DNA of 64,000 nt from contig NZ_CABVHY010000001.1 of NCBI RefSeq assembly GCF_902497875.1, forward strand, positions 124,001-188,000, in the 5' to 3' direction. The position numbers were made by a program, and so were the translations under genes. A model generated the notes under the pieces. It did not search any database. It was not told the origin of the DNA and saw only the letters and a program-made list of their open reading frames with translations. The DNA comes from Pseudomonas fluorescens. Its GTDB lineage: Bacteria > Pseudomonadota > Gammaproteobacteria > Pseudomonadales > Pseudomonadaceae. Positions 27,083-35,188 of this stretch are shown piece by piece (the stretch's first letter is position 1; each line of letters starts with the position of its first letter).

Positions 27083-28950
27083 CAATGCGGCCCTCCGGGT
27101 TGGCCACGGCGAATGCGCTCGGCGGCCATCTGTTCGTTGGTCAGCGGCACGCTGCTGGTCTCCCACCAGGTTTCGATGGCTTCGTCATTGCTGGCTTGCA
27201 CCGCGGGCCTGCCAAAACGGTTCCACCACACGGTGGAAGTTCCCGGTGGGTAGTAATTGGGAATCCAGTAGAAGTTCCATTGCAGCACCCGGTCCAGCGC
27301 ATGGGCATAGCGCAGCATCTCTGGCGCCGTGGTGGCCTTGACCAGCCCGCTGATCAAGCTGTCGACCGCCGGATTCTTCAGGGCCATGTAGTTATTGGAA
27401 CCGGGGTCATTGGCCGAGGCCGAACCGAAGTAGTTGTACAGCTCCATGCCCGGCGAGGTGGTGACCGGGTAGCCGGTGACGATCATGTCGTAGTCACGGG
27501 CCATCAACCGGTTCACATACTGCGAGGAATCGATGCGCCGAATGTTCAGGGTGATGCCGATCTGTGCCAGGGTGCGTTTGTAAGGCAGCAGCAGGCGGTC
27601 GATGCCACTTTGAGTGTTGAGGAAAGTGAAACTCAGGGGCTCGCCAGCGGCATTGACCAGTCGATCACCGTCCGGTTTCCAGCCGGCTTCTTCGAGCAGG
27701 GCCAGTGCCTGCAACTGTTTGTCGCGGATCAGGCCACTGCCATCGGTCTTCGGCGCCTCGAATACCTGGGTGAAGACTTCATCGGGAATCTGTCCGCGCA
27801 GCGGCTCGAGGATTGCCAGCTCGCCCGCATCCGGAAGTGCCCGGGCCGCCAGCGCGGTGTTGGAAAAGTAGCTCTGCTGGCGGATGTACATATCACGCAT
27901 CATTTGCCGGTTGCTCCACTCGAAGTCCCAGAGCATGGCCAGCGCCTGCCGCACGCGGCGGTCCTGGAACATCGGGTTTTGCAGATTGAAGACAAAGCCC
28001 TGGGAAGGTTGCGGTGCCTCTTTGGCCAGGTGGGCTTTTTGCAGGCGGCCATCACTCAGGGCCGGGCCTTCGTAACCGATAGAGTAACCGGTGGCCGAGA
28101 ACTCCCGGTTGTAATCATAGGCGCCACCGCGCAGCACCTGGCGCGCGACGTCGGTGTCGCCGAAGTACTCGATGCTGAATAGATCGAAATTGTAGAGCCC
28201 GCGGCTGACGGGGAGGTCCTTGCCCCACCAGTCGGCGTTGCGGGCAAAGGTGATGCTGCGGCCGGAGTCGATCTTGCTGACTCGATACGGACCGCTGCCC
28301 AACGGTGCTTCGTAGCCGCCGCCATTGGCAAAATCACGGGTTTTCCACCAGTGTTCGGGAAGCACCGGCAAGGTCGCGATGTCCAGCGGCAGGGTGCGGT
28401 TTTCATTGCTCTTGAAGTCGAAACGGATGGTCCGCGGCGACTCCACTTCGAGGCCTTTGACGTCGGCGAACTGGGTGCGATAGCGCAGGCTGCCCTGGGT
28501 CATCAGCAAGTCGTAGGTGTAGCGCACATCCTCGGCGGTAATTGGCGTGCCGTCGGCAAAACGGGCTTTGGGATTCAGGTAAAAGCGCAGCGACAAACCG
28601 TCGTCGGCCCGCTCCATCTTTTGCGCGACCAGGCCGTACACCGTGTAGGGCTCATCCAGCGAGCGCTGGGCCAGCGGCGAGTAGATCAAGCCATCGAGTT
28701 GGGAAACGCCGATGCCCTTGTCGATATAGGGCAACACATGATCGAAATGGCCGATCTCGATGGCCGAGCGGCGCATGCTGCCACCCTTGGGGGCCAGTGG
28801 ATTGGCATAGGCAAAGTGACTGAAGCCGGCGGGGTATCTGGCGGGTTCGCCATACACCGTCATCGCATGCTGCGGTGCGGCATTCGCAGCCGTGGCGCCC
28901 AGTAACAGGGTCAGGACGGTGAGCATCAGTAAGGGGAAAGCCAGTCGCAT
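27082..28950 (-). CDS. yejA: Peptide ABC transporter substrate-binding protein (YejA)
   Basis: A 622-residue periplasmic binding protein of the SBP_bac_5 class with a signal peptide ([20 protein letters not shown], cleavage near ANAA). Typical stretches are [40 protein letters not shown] and [20 protein letters not shown]. YejABEF imports oligopeptides, including microcin C in enteric bacteria (family knowledge). The gene leads the operon, with a hairpin at 29039-29066 separating it from the upstream parvulin gene. Confidence 0.92.
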   Translation of the reverse strand: MRLAFPLLMLTVLTLLLGATAANAAPQHAMTVYGEPARYPAGFSHFAYANPLAPKGGSMRRSAIEIGHFDHVLPYIDKGIGVSQLDGLIYSPLAQRSLDEPYTVYGLVAQKMERADDGLSLRFYLNPKARFADGTPITAEDVRYTYDLLMTQGSLRYRTQFADVKGLEVESPRTIRFDFKSNENRTLPLDIATLPVLPEHWWKTRDFANGGGYEAPLGSGPYRVSKIDSGRSITFARNADWWGKDLPVSRGLYNFDLFSIEYFGDTDVARQVLRGGAYDYNREFSATGYSIGYEGPALSDGRLQKAHLAKEAPQPSQGFVFNLQNPMFQDRRVRQALAMLWDFEWSNRQMMRDMYIRQQSYFSNTALAARALPDAGELAILEPLRGQIPDEVFTQVFEAPKTDGSGLIRDKQLQALALLEEAGWKPDGDRLVNAAGEPLSFTFLNTQSGIDRLLLPYKRTLAQIGITLNIRRIDSSQYVNRLMARDYDMIVTGYPVTTSPGMELYNYFGSASANDPGSNNYMALKNPAVDSLISGLVKATTAPEMLRYAHALDRVLQWNFYWIPNYYPPGTSTVWWNRFGRPAVQASNDEAIETWWETSSVPLTNEQMAAERIRRGQPGGPH

Positions 28951-29038
28951 TGTCAGCCTTAGAAGCCGGGTGATCGATGAAGATAATTTGTACGCTACCG
29001 GCGTGTCCCTCGCCAGTCACAATTGCGTCACTGAAATG

Positions 29039-29066
29039 CAACGGCCCACCAGAAGGCGGGCCGTTG
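29039..29066 (-). terminator. Terminator-like hairpin after the second parvulin gene
   Basis: CAACGGCCC (29039-29047) pairs perfectly with GGGCCGTTG (29058-29066). On the minus strand it lies 23 nt after the parvulin stop codon and before the yejA promoter region. The trailing T-run is short, so termination may be partial. Confidence 0.6.
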
Positions 29067-29088
29067 TTTACACAAAATCGCGGATTGA

Positions 29089-29370
29089 TCAGTCCTGACG
29101 GCTGGTCACTTCCAGCAGGTGATAACCGAACTGGGTTTTCACCGGGCCTTGCACGGTGTTGATCGGTGCGCTGAAGACCACGGCGTCGAATTCCTTGACC
29201 ATCTGGCCTGGGCCGAAGGAGCCGAGATCGCCACCCTGACGGCTGGACGGGCAGGTGGAGTTGGCTTTGGCGACTTCAGCAAAGTCGGCGCCGGCTTCGA
29301 TTTGGGCTTTCAGTTCGTTGCACTTGTCTTCAGAGGCAACCAGGATGTGGCGGGCAGTGGCTTTGGCCAT
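29089..29370 (-). CDS. Parvulin-type peptidyl-prolyl isomerase (second paralogue)
   Basis: A 93-residue PpiC-type parvulin starting MAKATARHILVASEDKCNEL, with the CPSSRQGGDLGSFGPGQMVK loop and GPVKTQFGYHLLEVTSRQD end. The start Met at 29370 is preferred over one six codons upstream because it matches the sibling's layout. It is cytoplasmic. It shares the HIL, CPS, GGDLG and GYHL motifs with the protein at 14021-14296 but differs at many surface positions, so these are old paralogues. Confidence 0.9.
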   Translation of the reverse strand: MAKATARHILVASEDKCNELKAQIEAGADFAEVAKANSTCPSSRQGGDLGSFGPGQMVKEFDAVVFSAPINTVQGPVKTQFGYHLLEVTSRQD

Positions 29371-29498
29371 GGGAAATACTCCATTCAACTTGCATTAAAG
29401 TGCTGAGCCTACCGGATTCTGTGGGCTATTTCTCGGCAAAGTTCCCTGGCGGTGCCTGCTTTCGGAGCGCCCTGGTCACGGCAGCGGTCGGCACGGCA

Positions 29499-30380
29499 TC
29501 ACAACCCAAGGTTTTTCAGGCGTTCGGCATGCTGGACATAGAGCTCGACCGGGTCGACCTCTTTGCGCACCAGTCCGGCCGTCTGATTGAGGGTGTCCAT
29601 ATGGTCCAGCGGGTAATCGGAGCGGATGACCGTGCCCAGGTGCGAGCTATAGCGGCCGACCCAGCCGTCGTTGCCTTCAGACGGGGTGCTGAAAAACTCG
29701 GAAAGAGCCCGGCATACGGCGTGAAGCGGATCGAGCAGGTTCGGCCCTTCACCGAGCAGGTTGCCAGTGAGAATGCCGCTCCAGGAGAAATAGCGCACGC
29801 CGTTGACCAGCTCCTTGCCGCTGCCGCCCCAGGTTTTCGGCAGGCCCTGCGGGTACTTGTGGTTGAAGGCTGCTACGCCTTCGGTGGTCAGGGCGTTGAG
29901 TGCGGCTATCGCATTCTGGGGCGACCGCGGGGTGGTGCTGAGCAAGGTCAGAAACTCGGCAAACAGGGTAATCACGGCTGCGGCCGCATACTCCGGCAAT
30001 TGCCCGGGGGTCAATGCCTTGCGCAGGTAGTCGGCGAGTTCGGAGCCATGATTGGGGCCACTGACCGAGGTCACCGAGGCGATCTTTTTCGGTTGGGTCG
30101 CGGCCGCATAACGGGCGGCCAGCGCGCCCTGGCTATGGCCGATCAGATTGACTTTGGCGGCACCGGTTTCGAGCAGCAGCCGATCGATTTGCGCGAGCAA
30201 CTGTTCGCCACGCCGTTCGTTGCTGTGAACCGCGGACAGGTAAGGGACGAAGACTCTCGCCCCAGCGAGTCGCAGGGCAGGCTTGATGCCGTGGAAGAGT
30301 TCCAGCTTGCCTATGCGCTCAAAGCCGAACAGTCCGTGGACCAGGAGAATGGGATATTGAGTCTCTGCATTCCGTTGCAT
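29499..30380 (-). CDS. Triacylglycerol lipase, P. fragi (family I.1) type
   Basis: A 293-residue alpha/beta hydrolase that cleaves ester bonds of triglycerides. From the Met at 30380 ([20 protein letters not shown]) the nucleophile falls at Ser83 in GHSQG, the acid at Asp238 (NDGWVG) and the His at 260 (DYPLDH), the same spacing I recall for the Pseudomonas fragi lipase; the long stretches [16 protein letters not shown] and NALNALTT-like sequence also agree. No signal peptide is seen, and no Lif foldase gene is adjacent, so its route out of the cell is unclear. Upstream in-frame codons to 30446 do not add a convincing signal. Confidence 0.9.
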   Translation of the reverse strand: MQRNAETQYPILLVHGLFGFERIGKLELFHGIKPALRLAGARVFVPYLSAVHSNERRGEQLLAQIDRLLLETGAAKVNLIGHSQGALAARYAAATQPKKIASVTSVSGPNHGSELADYLRKALTPGQLPEYAAAAVITLFAEFLTLLSTTPRSPQNAIAALNALTTEGVAAFNHKYPQGLPKTWGGSGKELVNGVRYFSWSGILTGNLLGEGPNLLDPLHAVCRALSEFFSTPSEGNDGWVGRYSSHLGTVIRSDYPLDHMDTLNQTAGLVRKEVDPVELYVQHAERLKNLGL

Positions 30381-30670
30381 GTTCGTTCCTTTCTTCAGTG
30401 AGGGGGCGGGTTTCCTCCTCACTCTAGTGCAGGCGGCCAGGGCCAATGGGTGGGAAAAAGCCGCGGTGTTCTGAAGAAAATGGAATAGAAATGGTCGGGT
30501 TATTCGGATTGTAGTAAAGGTGTGATCGGATCCAACCTTCTCCCGCGGCGATGACGGCTAGAGATTGAGCTGGATCTTCCTGCGATTAATCGTTATTCAA
30601 CCACTGCGAGGTGGGAGACGCTCGGGGTCTGTCGAACGATCAGGCCCCGGGCCGAGCCGGTCATTGCCAA

Positions 30671-31762
30671 TCAAAGGCTCGCTTGCGCAGGTGTTACGGA
30701 CCCACGCAACTGCCGGGCTGCCTGGCGCAGGAGTTGCTCGGTGGCGTCCCAGCCCAGGCAACCATCGGTCACGGACACGCCGTAATGCAGGTTCTTGCCC
30801 AGCGGTTGGCAGCCTTCGAACAGGTGGCTCTCAAGCATCATGCCGATCAGCGAATGGTCGCCTTGCAAGCGTTGCTCGAGCACATCGGCGAACACTGCCG
30901 GCTGACGTGACGGGTCTTTGCCGCTGTTGGCGTGGCTGCAATCCACCATGATCCGCGTCGGGATCGCCAGTTTTATCAGGTCGTTGTGCACCTGGCTGAC
31001 GCTTTGACGGTCGTAGTTCGGCCCGCGATGGCCGCCGCGCAGCACCAGGTGGGTATCCGGGTTGCCCGCCGTCTGAATGATCGCCGGATGCCCCTGGCTG
31101 TCGACACCGAAATGCCGATGGGGATGAGCCGCGGAGCGCATGGCGTCACAGGCAATGGCGACGCCGCCATCGGTGCCGTTCTTGAAGCCGACCGGCATGC
31201 TCAGGCCGCTGGCCATTTCCCGGTGGATCTGCGACTCGGTGGTGCGCGCCCCGATGGCGACCCAGCTCAGCAGGTCATCGAAGTAGCCCGCGGCCATTGG
31301 CTGCAGCAATTCGGTCGCAATCGGCAAACCCAGGCGCAGCATTTCGCGCATCAGCTCGCGAGAGAGGGTCAAGCCACCCGCCATGTCATCGCTGCCATCG
31401 AGCTGCGGGTCGTAGGCCAGGCCCTTCCAGCCGACAGTGGTACGGGGCTTTTCGACGTAGGCGCGCATCACCAGCAGCATTTGATCGCTGACCTCGGTCG
31501 CCAGGCGCGCGAGGTTGCCGGCGTATTCGAGTGCCGATTGCGGGTCATGGATAGAGCAGGGGCCGACGATGACCAGCAGACGGGAGTCTTCACCGTTGAG
31601 GATCGCGCGCACCGCTTGACGGTGGGTGGCGACTTGCTGGGTCAGGGCGGTGGAAAGCGGCAATTGCTGCTTGAGCGCCAGTGAGCTGGGCAGACGCAGG
31701 GTCAGCGCTTCATTGGCAGAGGGCAGGGTGGACAGCGGCAGAGCAGAGACGGACGAGTTCAT
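30671..31762 (-). CDS. 3-deoxy-7-phosphoheptulonate synthase (DAHP synthase), class I
   Basis: A 363-residue enzyme joining phosphoenolpyruvate and erythrose-4-phosphate in the first step of aromatic amino acid synthesis. Family motifs: VIVGPCSIHD near residue 67, MRAYVEKPRTTVGWKGLAYD, GARTTESQIHREMASGLSMP, VGFKNGTDGG, LRGGHRGPNYD and the metal/substrate motif MVDCSHANSGKDP. It is of the AroF/G/H type; which amino acid inhibits it cannot be read reliably. An AGGAAG ribosome site precedes the start. Two aromatic-rich short frames and a strong terminator lie upstream (31811-32231), pointing to control by transcription attenuation. Confidence 0.93.
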   Translation of the reverse strand: MNSSVSALPLSTLPSANEALTLRLPSSLALKQQLPLSTALTQQVATHRQAVRAILNGEDSRLLVIVGPCSIHDPQSALEYAGNLARLATEVSDQMLLVMRAYVEKPRTTVGWKGLAYDPQLDGSDDMAGGLTLSRELMREMLRLGLPIATELLQPMAAGYFDDLLSWVAIGARTTESQIHREMASGLSMPVGFKNGTDGGVAIACDAMRSAAHPHRHFGVDSQGHPAIIQTAGNPDTHLVLRGGHRGPNYDRQSVSQVHNDLIKLAIPTRIMVDCSHANSGKDPSRQPAVFADVLEQRLQGDHSLIGMMLESHLFEGCQPLGKNLHYGVSVTDGCLGWDATEQLLRQAARQLRGSVTPAQASL

Positions 31763-31810
31763 ATTCGGGCTTCCTGGGCTGGCGGCGGGTTCGTTCCCGC
31801 GCGCTCGGCC

Positions 31811-31963
31811 CTACTGGGGTGTTCGACAATTGGCCGGATTGGCTACGTGTGAGTGCTTGCCACCGGTGGGTGACCGATCGGAGGCGGCAGGCTGTCCCGA
31901 ACGGCGGCTGGTAAATCGCCAGGTGGTGCAGGTGTCGTAGCGGTAATAAGTGGCGTAGTTCAT
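31811..31963 (-). CDS. Second aromatic-rich short ORF upstream of the DAHP synthase
   Basis: A 50-codon frame starting at 31963 with GAGGAATTA as ribosome site. It begins MNYATYYRYDTCTTWRF: four Tyr, one Trp and one Phe in 17 residues, then a polar tail without aromatic clusters, ending 48 nt before the DAHP synthase start. It lies downstream of the attenuator terminator (32013-32053), so it would be translated only on read-through transcripts. It may be a second sensing peptide acting on translation of the main gene, or a small protein. No family recognised. Confidence 0.45.
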   Translation of the reverse strand: MNYATYYRYDTCTTWRFTSRRSGQPAASDRSPTGGKHSHVANPANCRTPQ

Positions 31964-32012
31964 GGGGTAATTCCTCGATTCGTTGTGTAGTGATGCTGAA
32001 AATCTATGGGGC

Positions 32013-32053
32013 TGAAAAAACAAAACCCCCGATCGGGAAGCCGACCGGGGGTT
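32013..32053 (-). terminator. Intrinsic terminator/attenuator upstream of the DAHP synthase
   Basis: On the minus strand AACCCCCGGTCGG pairs with CCGATCGGGGGTT (one mismatch, four-base loop), followed by TTTTGTTTTTT. It is among the strongest intrinsic terminators in the window. It lies 47 nt after the stop codon of an aromatic-rich leader peptide and about 250 nt before the DAHP synthase start. A perfect palindrome TTGAGAATTCTCAA abuts its upstream side, and ACCC/GGGT segments between peptide and terminator offer alternative pairings. Confidence 0.85.
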
Positions 32054-32099
32054 GAGAATTCTCAAGTGGCGACCCGTAGAAGTGGGCGCCGAGTGGGTA

Positions 32100-32231
32100 T
32101 CAGGCGCGCCAGTGGCTAAACCAATACCCAAAATAAAAGCTGACCGGAGCACAGGCCTTGCTCACACGCACAGCCACAACCGAGCGCAGGGCGCTGGCGG
32201 TGTAACGAGGCAGTGAGAGGGTAGGCAACAT
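32100..32231 (-). CDS. Aromatic leader peptide of the DAHP synthase attenuator
   Basis: A 43-residue frame with a GGAG ribosome site eight bases before ATG 32231. It begins MLPTLSLPRYTASALRSVVA and its last residues are SFYFGYWFSHWRA: three Phe, two Tyr and two Trp within ten codons just before the stop at 32102-32100. Such a run next to a terminator is the signature of ribosome-mediated attenuation: shortage of charged tRNA-Phe, -Tyr or -Trp stalls the ribosome and should prevent formation of the downstream terminator. The neighbouring gene is an aromatic pathway entry enzyme, which agrees. I do not recognise a named leader for this gene. Confidence 0.8.
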   Translation of the reverse strand: MLPTLSLPRYTASALRSVVAVRVSKACAPVSFYFGYWFSHWRA

Positions 32232-32391
32232 GTGTTTCTCCGATGGATGCGCCGAGCTTACTCGAGGCAGGTGCAGGGGTTCAATCAGAAATTGCTATGG
32301 AGCAACCGGGTGGATTGCTATGACTTAAGCGACCTGATGCTTTATGCCACACTTGATGCACTTCAAGACGATCTGTTTACAGGGACGCAAC

Positions 32392-33171
32392 ATGACCACA
32401 TTGACCATCGCCGCTGCCCAAACGATCTCCATTGCCGGTGATCTGCAAGCCAATATCAACCGGCACAGGCGCTTCATCGAGATCGCCGCCGGGCAGGGGG
32501 TGCAACTGCTGGTGTTTCCCGAGCTATCGCTGACCGGCTATGAACGCAGCCTGGCCGCCACACTCGCGATCCTCCCGAATGACCCGGTTCTGCAGCCGCT
32601 GCGCGACTTTGCCCGGGAACTCGGGGTGACCACTGTCGTCGGCATGCCGATCAGGCTGTCAGGCGATTCGGAGGTACTGATCGGCGCACTGGTGCTGGCC
32701 ACCGATGGCTCACTGGCGGTCTACAGCAAACAGCATCTGCATCCGGGCGAAGAGCTGGCGTTTGCCCCTGGCGCGGGTGGTTCGATGCTGACCCTGGGCA
32801 ACACCACTGTGGCCCTGGCGGTCTGCGCGGATTTTTCCCATGCCAGTCATGCCCGACAAGCCGCTGATTCAGGCGCGGACCTCTATGCGGCGGGCGTGTT
32901 GATCAGCGAAAACGGTTATGTCGCGGATACCGCTTTGTTGCAGGGCTACGCTGTCGAGCATTCGATGACGGTCTTGATGGCCAACCACGGCGGTGCGACC
33001 GGAGGCTGGGAGTCGGCAGGGCGCAGTGCCATCTGGGCGCCCGGCGGCGAACTGATTGTCGCCGCAGCGGGTGTCGGTGATGCGCTGGTGATCGCTCGCC
33101 ATGACGCCGCTGGCTGGACTGGCCAGGTCGTGGCCGTCACGCAAATCGACGAGTGTCGTGATGGACTATGA
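32392..33171 (+). CDS. Carbon-nitrogen hydrolase (nitrilase superfamily)
   Basis: A 259-residue cytoplasmic amidase of the nitrilase superfamily. The catalytic Glu lies in LLVFPELSLTGYE, the Lys in VYSKQHLHPGEE and the Cys in VALAVCADFSHAS. The start at 32392 (MTTLTIAAAQTISIAGDLQA) is chosen for the family-typical opening strand; 16 in-frame codons upstream are unlikely to be used. The substrate is unknown. The end overlaps the GNAT gene by 11 nt, so the two are probably translated together. Confidence 0.85.
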   Translation: MTTLTIAAAQTISIAGDLQANINRHRRFIEIAAGQGVQLLVFPELSLTGYERSLAATLAILPNDPVLQPLRDFARELGVTTVVGMPIRLSGDSEVLIGALVLATDGSLAVYSKQHLHPGEELAFAPGAGGSMLTLGNTTVALAVCADFSHASHARQAADSGADLYAAGVLISENGYVADTALLQGYAVEHSMTVLMANHGGATGGWESAGRSAIWAPGGELIVAAAGVGDALVIARHDAAGWTGQVVAVTQIDECRDGL

Positions 33172-33601
33172 ATTGCGTCCAGCCTCATCGGCAGACCTGC
33201 GCTTTGCTCGCAGGCTGACCCGCGAAACGATGCTGCGCTATTACATTCGCTACGATCTGCGGTGGCACGACGATGCTTTTGATGTGGCGTGGGACGGTCG
33301 CCAGAACTGGCTGATTTGCCGGGGCGAAGCAGTGCTGGGTTATCTCAGCCTGAGTCGCGATGCGAAAGCTTTGTACATCCGTGAATTGCATGTGATCGAG
33401 GCCGGTCGTGGCCAGGGTGTCGGAAGCTGGGCAATCGAGCAGGCATTTTCGATGGCCTGCAAAGAACGTCGACCTGCGTTGCGACTGACCGTATTCAAAG
33501 GCAATCCGGCACAGCGGCTCTATGAGCGGATGGGCTTGATGGTGGTCGGTGACGACGATTGCTTTTTGCGGATGGAGCGACTGTGCTGCGCTGAGTCATG
33601 A
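33161..33601 (+). CDS. GNAT-family N-acetyltransferase
   Basis: A 146-residue GNAT enzyme starting MDYELRPASSADLRFARRLT. The acetyl-CoA loop is E-A-G-R-G-Q-G-V-G-S (HVIEAGRGQGVGSWAIEQAF), followed by LRLTVFKGNPAQRLYERMGL, the usual last helix motif. The MDYELR start inside the upstream gene's end is chosen because it fits family N-termini. The acceptor is unknown; co-translation with the nitrilase-family enzyme suggests a shared substrate or a joint detoxification role. Confidence 0.85.
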   Translation: MDYELRPASSADLRFARRLTRETMLRYYIRYDLRWHDDAFDVAWDGRQNWLICRGEAVLGYLSLSRDAKALYIRELHVIEAGRGQGVGSWAIEQAFSMACKERRPALRLTVFKGNPAQRLYERMGLMVVGDDDCFLRMERLCCAES

Positions 33602-33714
33602 CCATTCAGGCCGAGCGGATTTGCCCGCTACACTGACAAGACCCTGTTGCAGGGAGCAGGAGAGGTATTTCGAGTAAATCGAGTGCGGCTGTGGATTAAG
33701 CGCATACTGATAGT

Positions 33715-33951
33715 TCAGGCCTGCCCTTGCTCCTGACCCTGCTGTTCGGTGTCCGCCAGGATGACACCATCTTTCATGCCCAACAGGACCGCCACCTTGT
33801 GGGCCTCTCCACGCCGTCCCTTCTTGCGCCCAGCGAGCACTTGATAAGTGGTGGCCGGATCAACGCCGTGCTCGCGAGCAAATTGTTGAACGGATTTTCC
33901 TTGGTGTTCCAGCCAAGCCTTGGCTTGTGCGGCAGTGCGAATACCGGGCAT
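33715..33951 (-). CDS. Small phage-type HTH DNA-binding protein
   Basis: A 78-residue protein reading MPGIRTAAQAKAWLEHQGKS then VQQFAREHGVDPATTYQVLA as a helix-turn-helix, followed by GRKKGRRGEAHKVAVLLGMK. It resembles the small DNA-binding proteins of prophages that include Cox- and Cro-like regulators. It faces an XRE repressor-like gene at 34033 across 81 nt, an arrangement like a repressor/anti-repressor pair, but no other phage genes are nearby. Function is unknown. Confidence 0.65.
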   Translation of the reverse strand: MPGIRTAAQAKAWLEHQGKSVQQFAREHGVDPATTYQVLAGRKKGRRGEAHKVAVLLGMKDGVILADTEQQGQEQGQA

Positions 33952-34032
33952 AGTTCAAAACCGTTCAAAAGTGTTCAATGAGCAACAGGTGTGGCACCTC
34001 AAGGGGTGCATAAAATAGGATCATACATCCAA

Positions 34033-34398
34033 ATGAGTGGAATCGGTTCGCGCTTAAGGCAGGAAAGAGAACGACTTGGGTTGTCGCAGAAAATTTTTGG
34101 CGAAATCGGAGGCGTTGAAGCTAACGCGCAAGGCAAATATGAAAATGGCGGACGCGCGCCCAAGGCAGATTATTTGTCCAGAGTGGCAGAGCGAGGCGTG
34201 GATGTCTTGTATGTACTGACGGGGAACCGGACTCCGACGCTGATCGAGAATCTCAGCCAGATGGAAGAAAAGGTGCTGGGTTGCTATCGGGCGCTGTTCA
34301 AGGAGGATCAGGATGCAATTCGCCGATTGACCATTACCCTGGCAGAGTTTTCCGTTGCCCACGGTTTGAAGCGCACGACTGAGCCAACCGACTCCTGA
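34033..34398 (+). CDS. XRE-family HTH regulator
   Basis: A 121-residue protein with an N-terminal HTH_3 domain (MSGIGSRLRQERERLGLSQK, then IFGEIGGVEANAQGKYENGG) and a helical C-terminal half. The Met at 34033 is preferred, since it begins the canonical HTH; 14 codons upstream lie in the divergent promoter. Proteins of this type occur in Pseudomonas near gacA and in prophages. Its target is likely the shared promoter with the divergent HTH gene. Confidence 0.8.
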   Translation: MSGIGSRLRQERERLGLSQKIFGEIGGVEANAQGKYENGGRAPKADYLSRVAERGVDVLYVLTGNRTPTLIENLSQMEEKVLGCYRALFKEDQDAIRRLTITLAEFSVAHGLKRTTEPTDS

Positions 34399-34544
34399 TC
34401 GATCAGGCCAAGTCGTCTGCGCCTGTCGCTCGGCAAGCGCGCTTTGTGAGCTGATACTCTTTATATAACGCTGCAGCTAGGTCTGCCCGCCGGTTTTTGC
34501 TAAGGTGTCCGGCAACCAATAAGACCATTTCGCGGGGTGTCTGC

Positions 34545-35186
34545 TTGATTAGGGTGCTAGTGGTCGATGACCATGATCTGGTTCGTACCGGCATCACACG
34601 GATGCTGTCTGATATCGATGGATTGCAAGTGGTCGGCCAGGCTGAGTCGGGGGAAGAATCCTTGATCAAGGCCAGGGAATTGAAGCCCGATGTGGTACTG
34701 ATGGACGTCAAGATGCCCGGGATCGGCGGTCTTGAAGCCACGCGCAAAATGCTGCGCAGTCACCCGGAAATCAAGGTTGTCGCCGTGACGGTATGTGAAG
34801 AGGATCCGTTCCCCACACGTCTGTTGCAGGCAGGTGCCGCCGGTTATCTGACCAAGGGTGCGGCCCTGGCGGAAATGGTTCAGGCGATTCGCCTGGTGTT
34901 TGCCGGCCAGCGCTACATCAGCCCGCAAATTGCCCAGCAACTGGCGATCAAGTCGTTTCAGCCCCCCAGTGACACGCCGTTCGATGCGCTGTCGGAGCGG
35001 GAAATCCAGATCGCGTTGATGATAGTGGGCTGTCAGAAAGTCCAGATTATTTCCGACAAGTTGTGCCTGTCTCCGAAAACCGTGAATACCTACCGTTACC
35101 GCATTTTCGAGAAGCTCTCGATCAGCAGCGATGTCGAATTGACGTTGTTGGCGGTCCGCCACGGCATGGTTGATGCCAGTCTCTGA
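34545..35186 (+). CDS. gacA: Global response regulator GacA
   Basis: A 213-residue NarL/FixJ-type response regulator partnered with the GacS histidine kinase; it controls rsm small RNAs, secondary metabolism and biofilm. The receiver begins [20 protein letters not shown], carries the phospho-Asp in [12 protein letters not shown], and Lys in YLTKGA. The LuxR HTH is [20 protein letters not shown] then [20 protein letters not shown]. The start is TTG at 34545, not an ATG, which gives exactly the known GacA length; in-frame codons upstream do not fit the family. It is followed two bases later by uvrC, the standard order in pseudomonads. Confidence 0.95.
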   Translation: MIRVLVVDDHDLVRTGITRMLSDIDGLQVVGQAESGEESLIKARELKPDVVLMDVKMPGIGGLEATRKMLRSHPEIKVVAVTVCEEDPFPTRLLQAGAAGYLTKGAALAEMVQAIRLVFAGQRYISPQIAQQLAIKSFQPPSDTPFDALSEREIQIALMIVGCQKVQIISDKLCLSPKTVNTYRYRIFEKLSISSDVELTLLAVRHGMVDASL

Positions 35187-35188
35187 AA

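Noticed and set aside
33715..34398. A prophage or tailocin regulatory region
   Set aside because: Two small HTH genes are present but no structural, lysis or recombination genes; only a weak hint remains.
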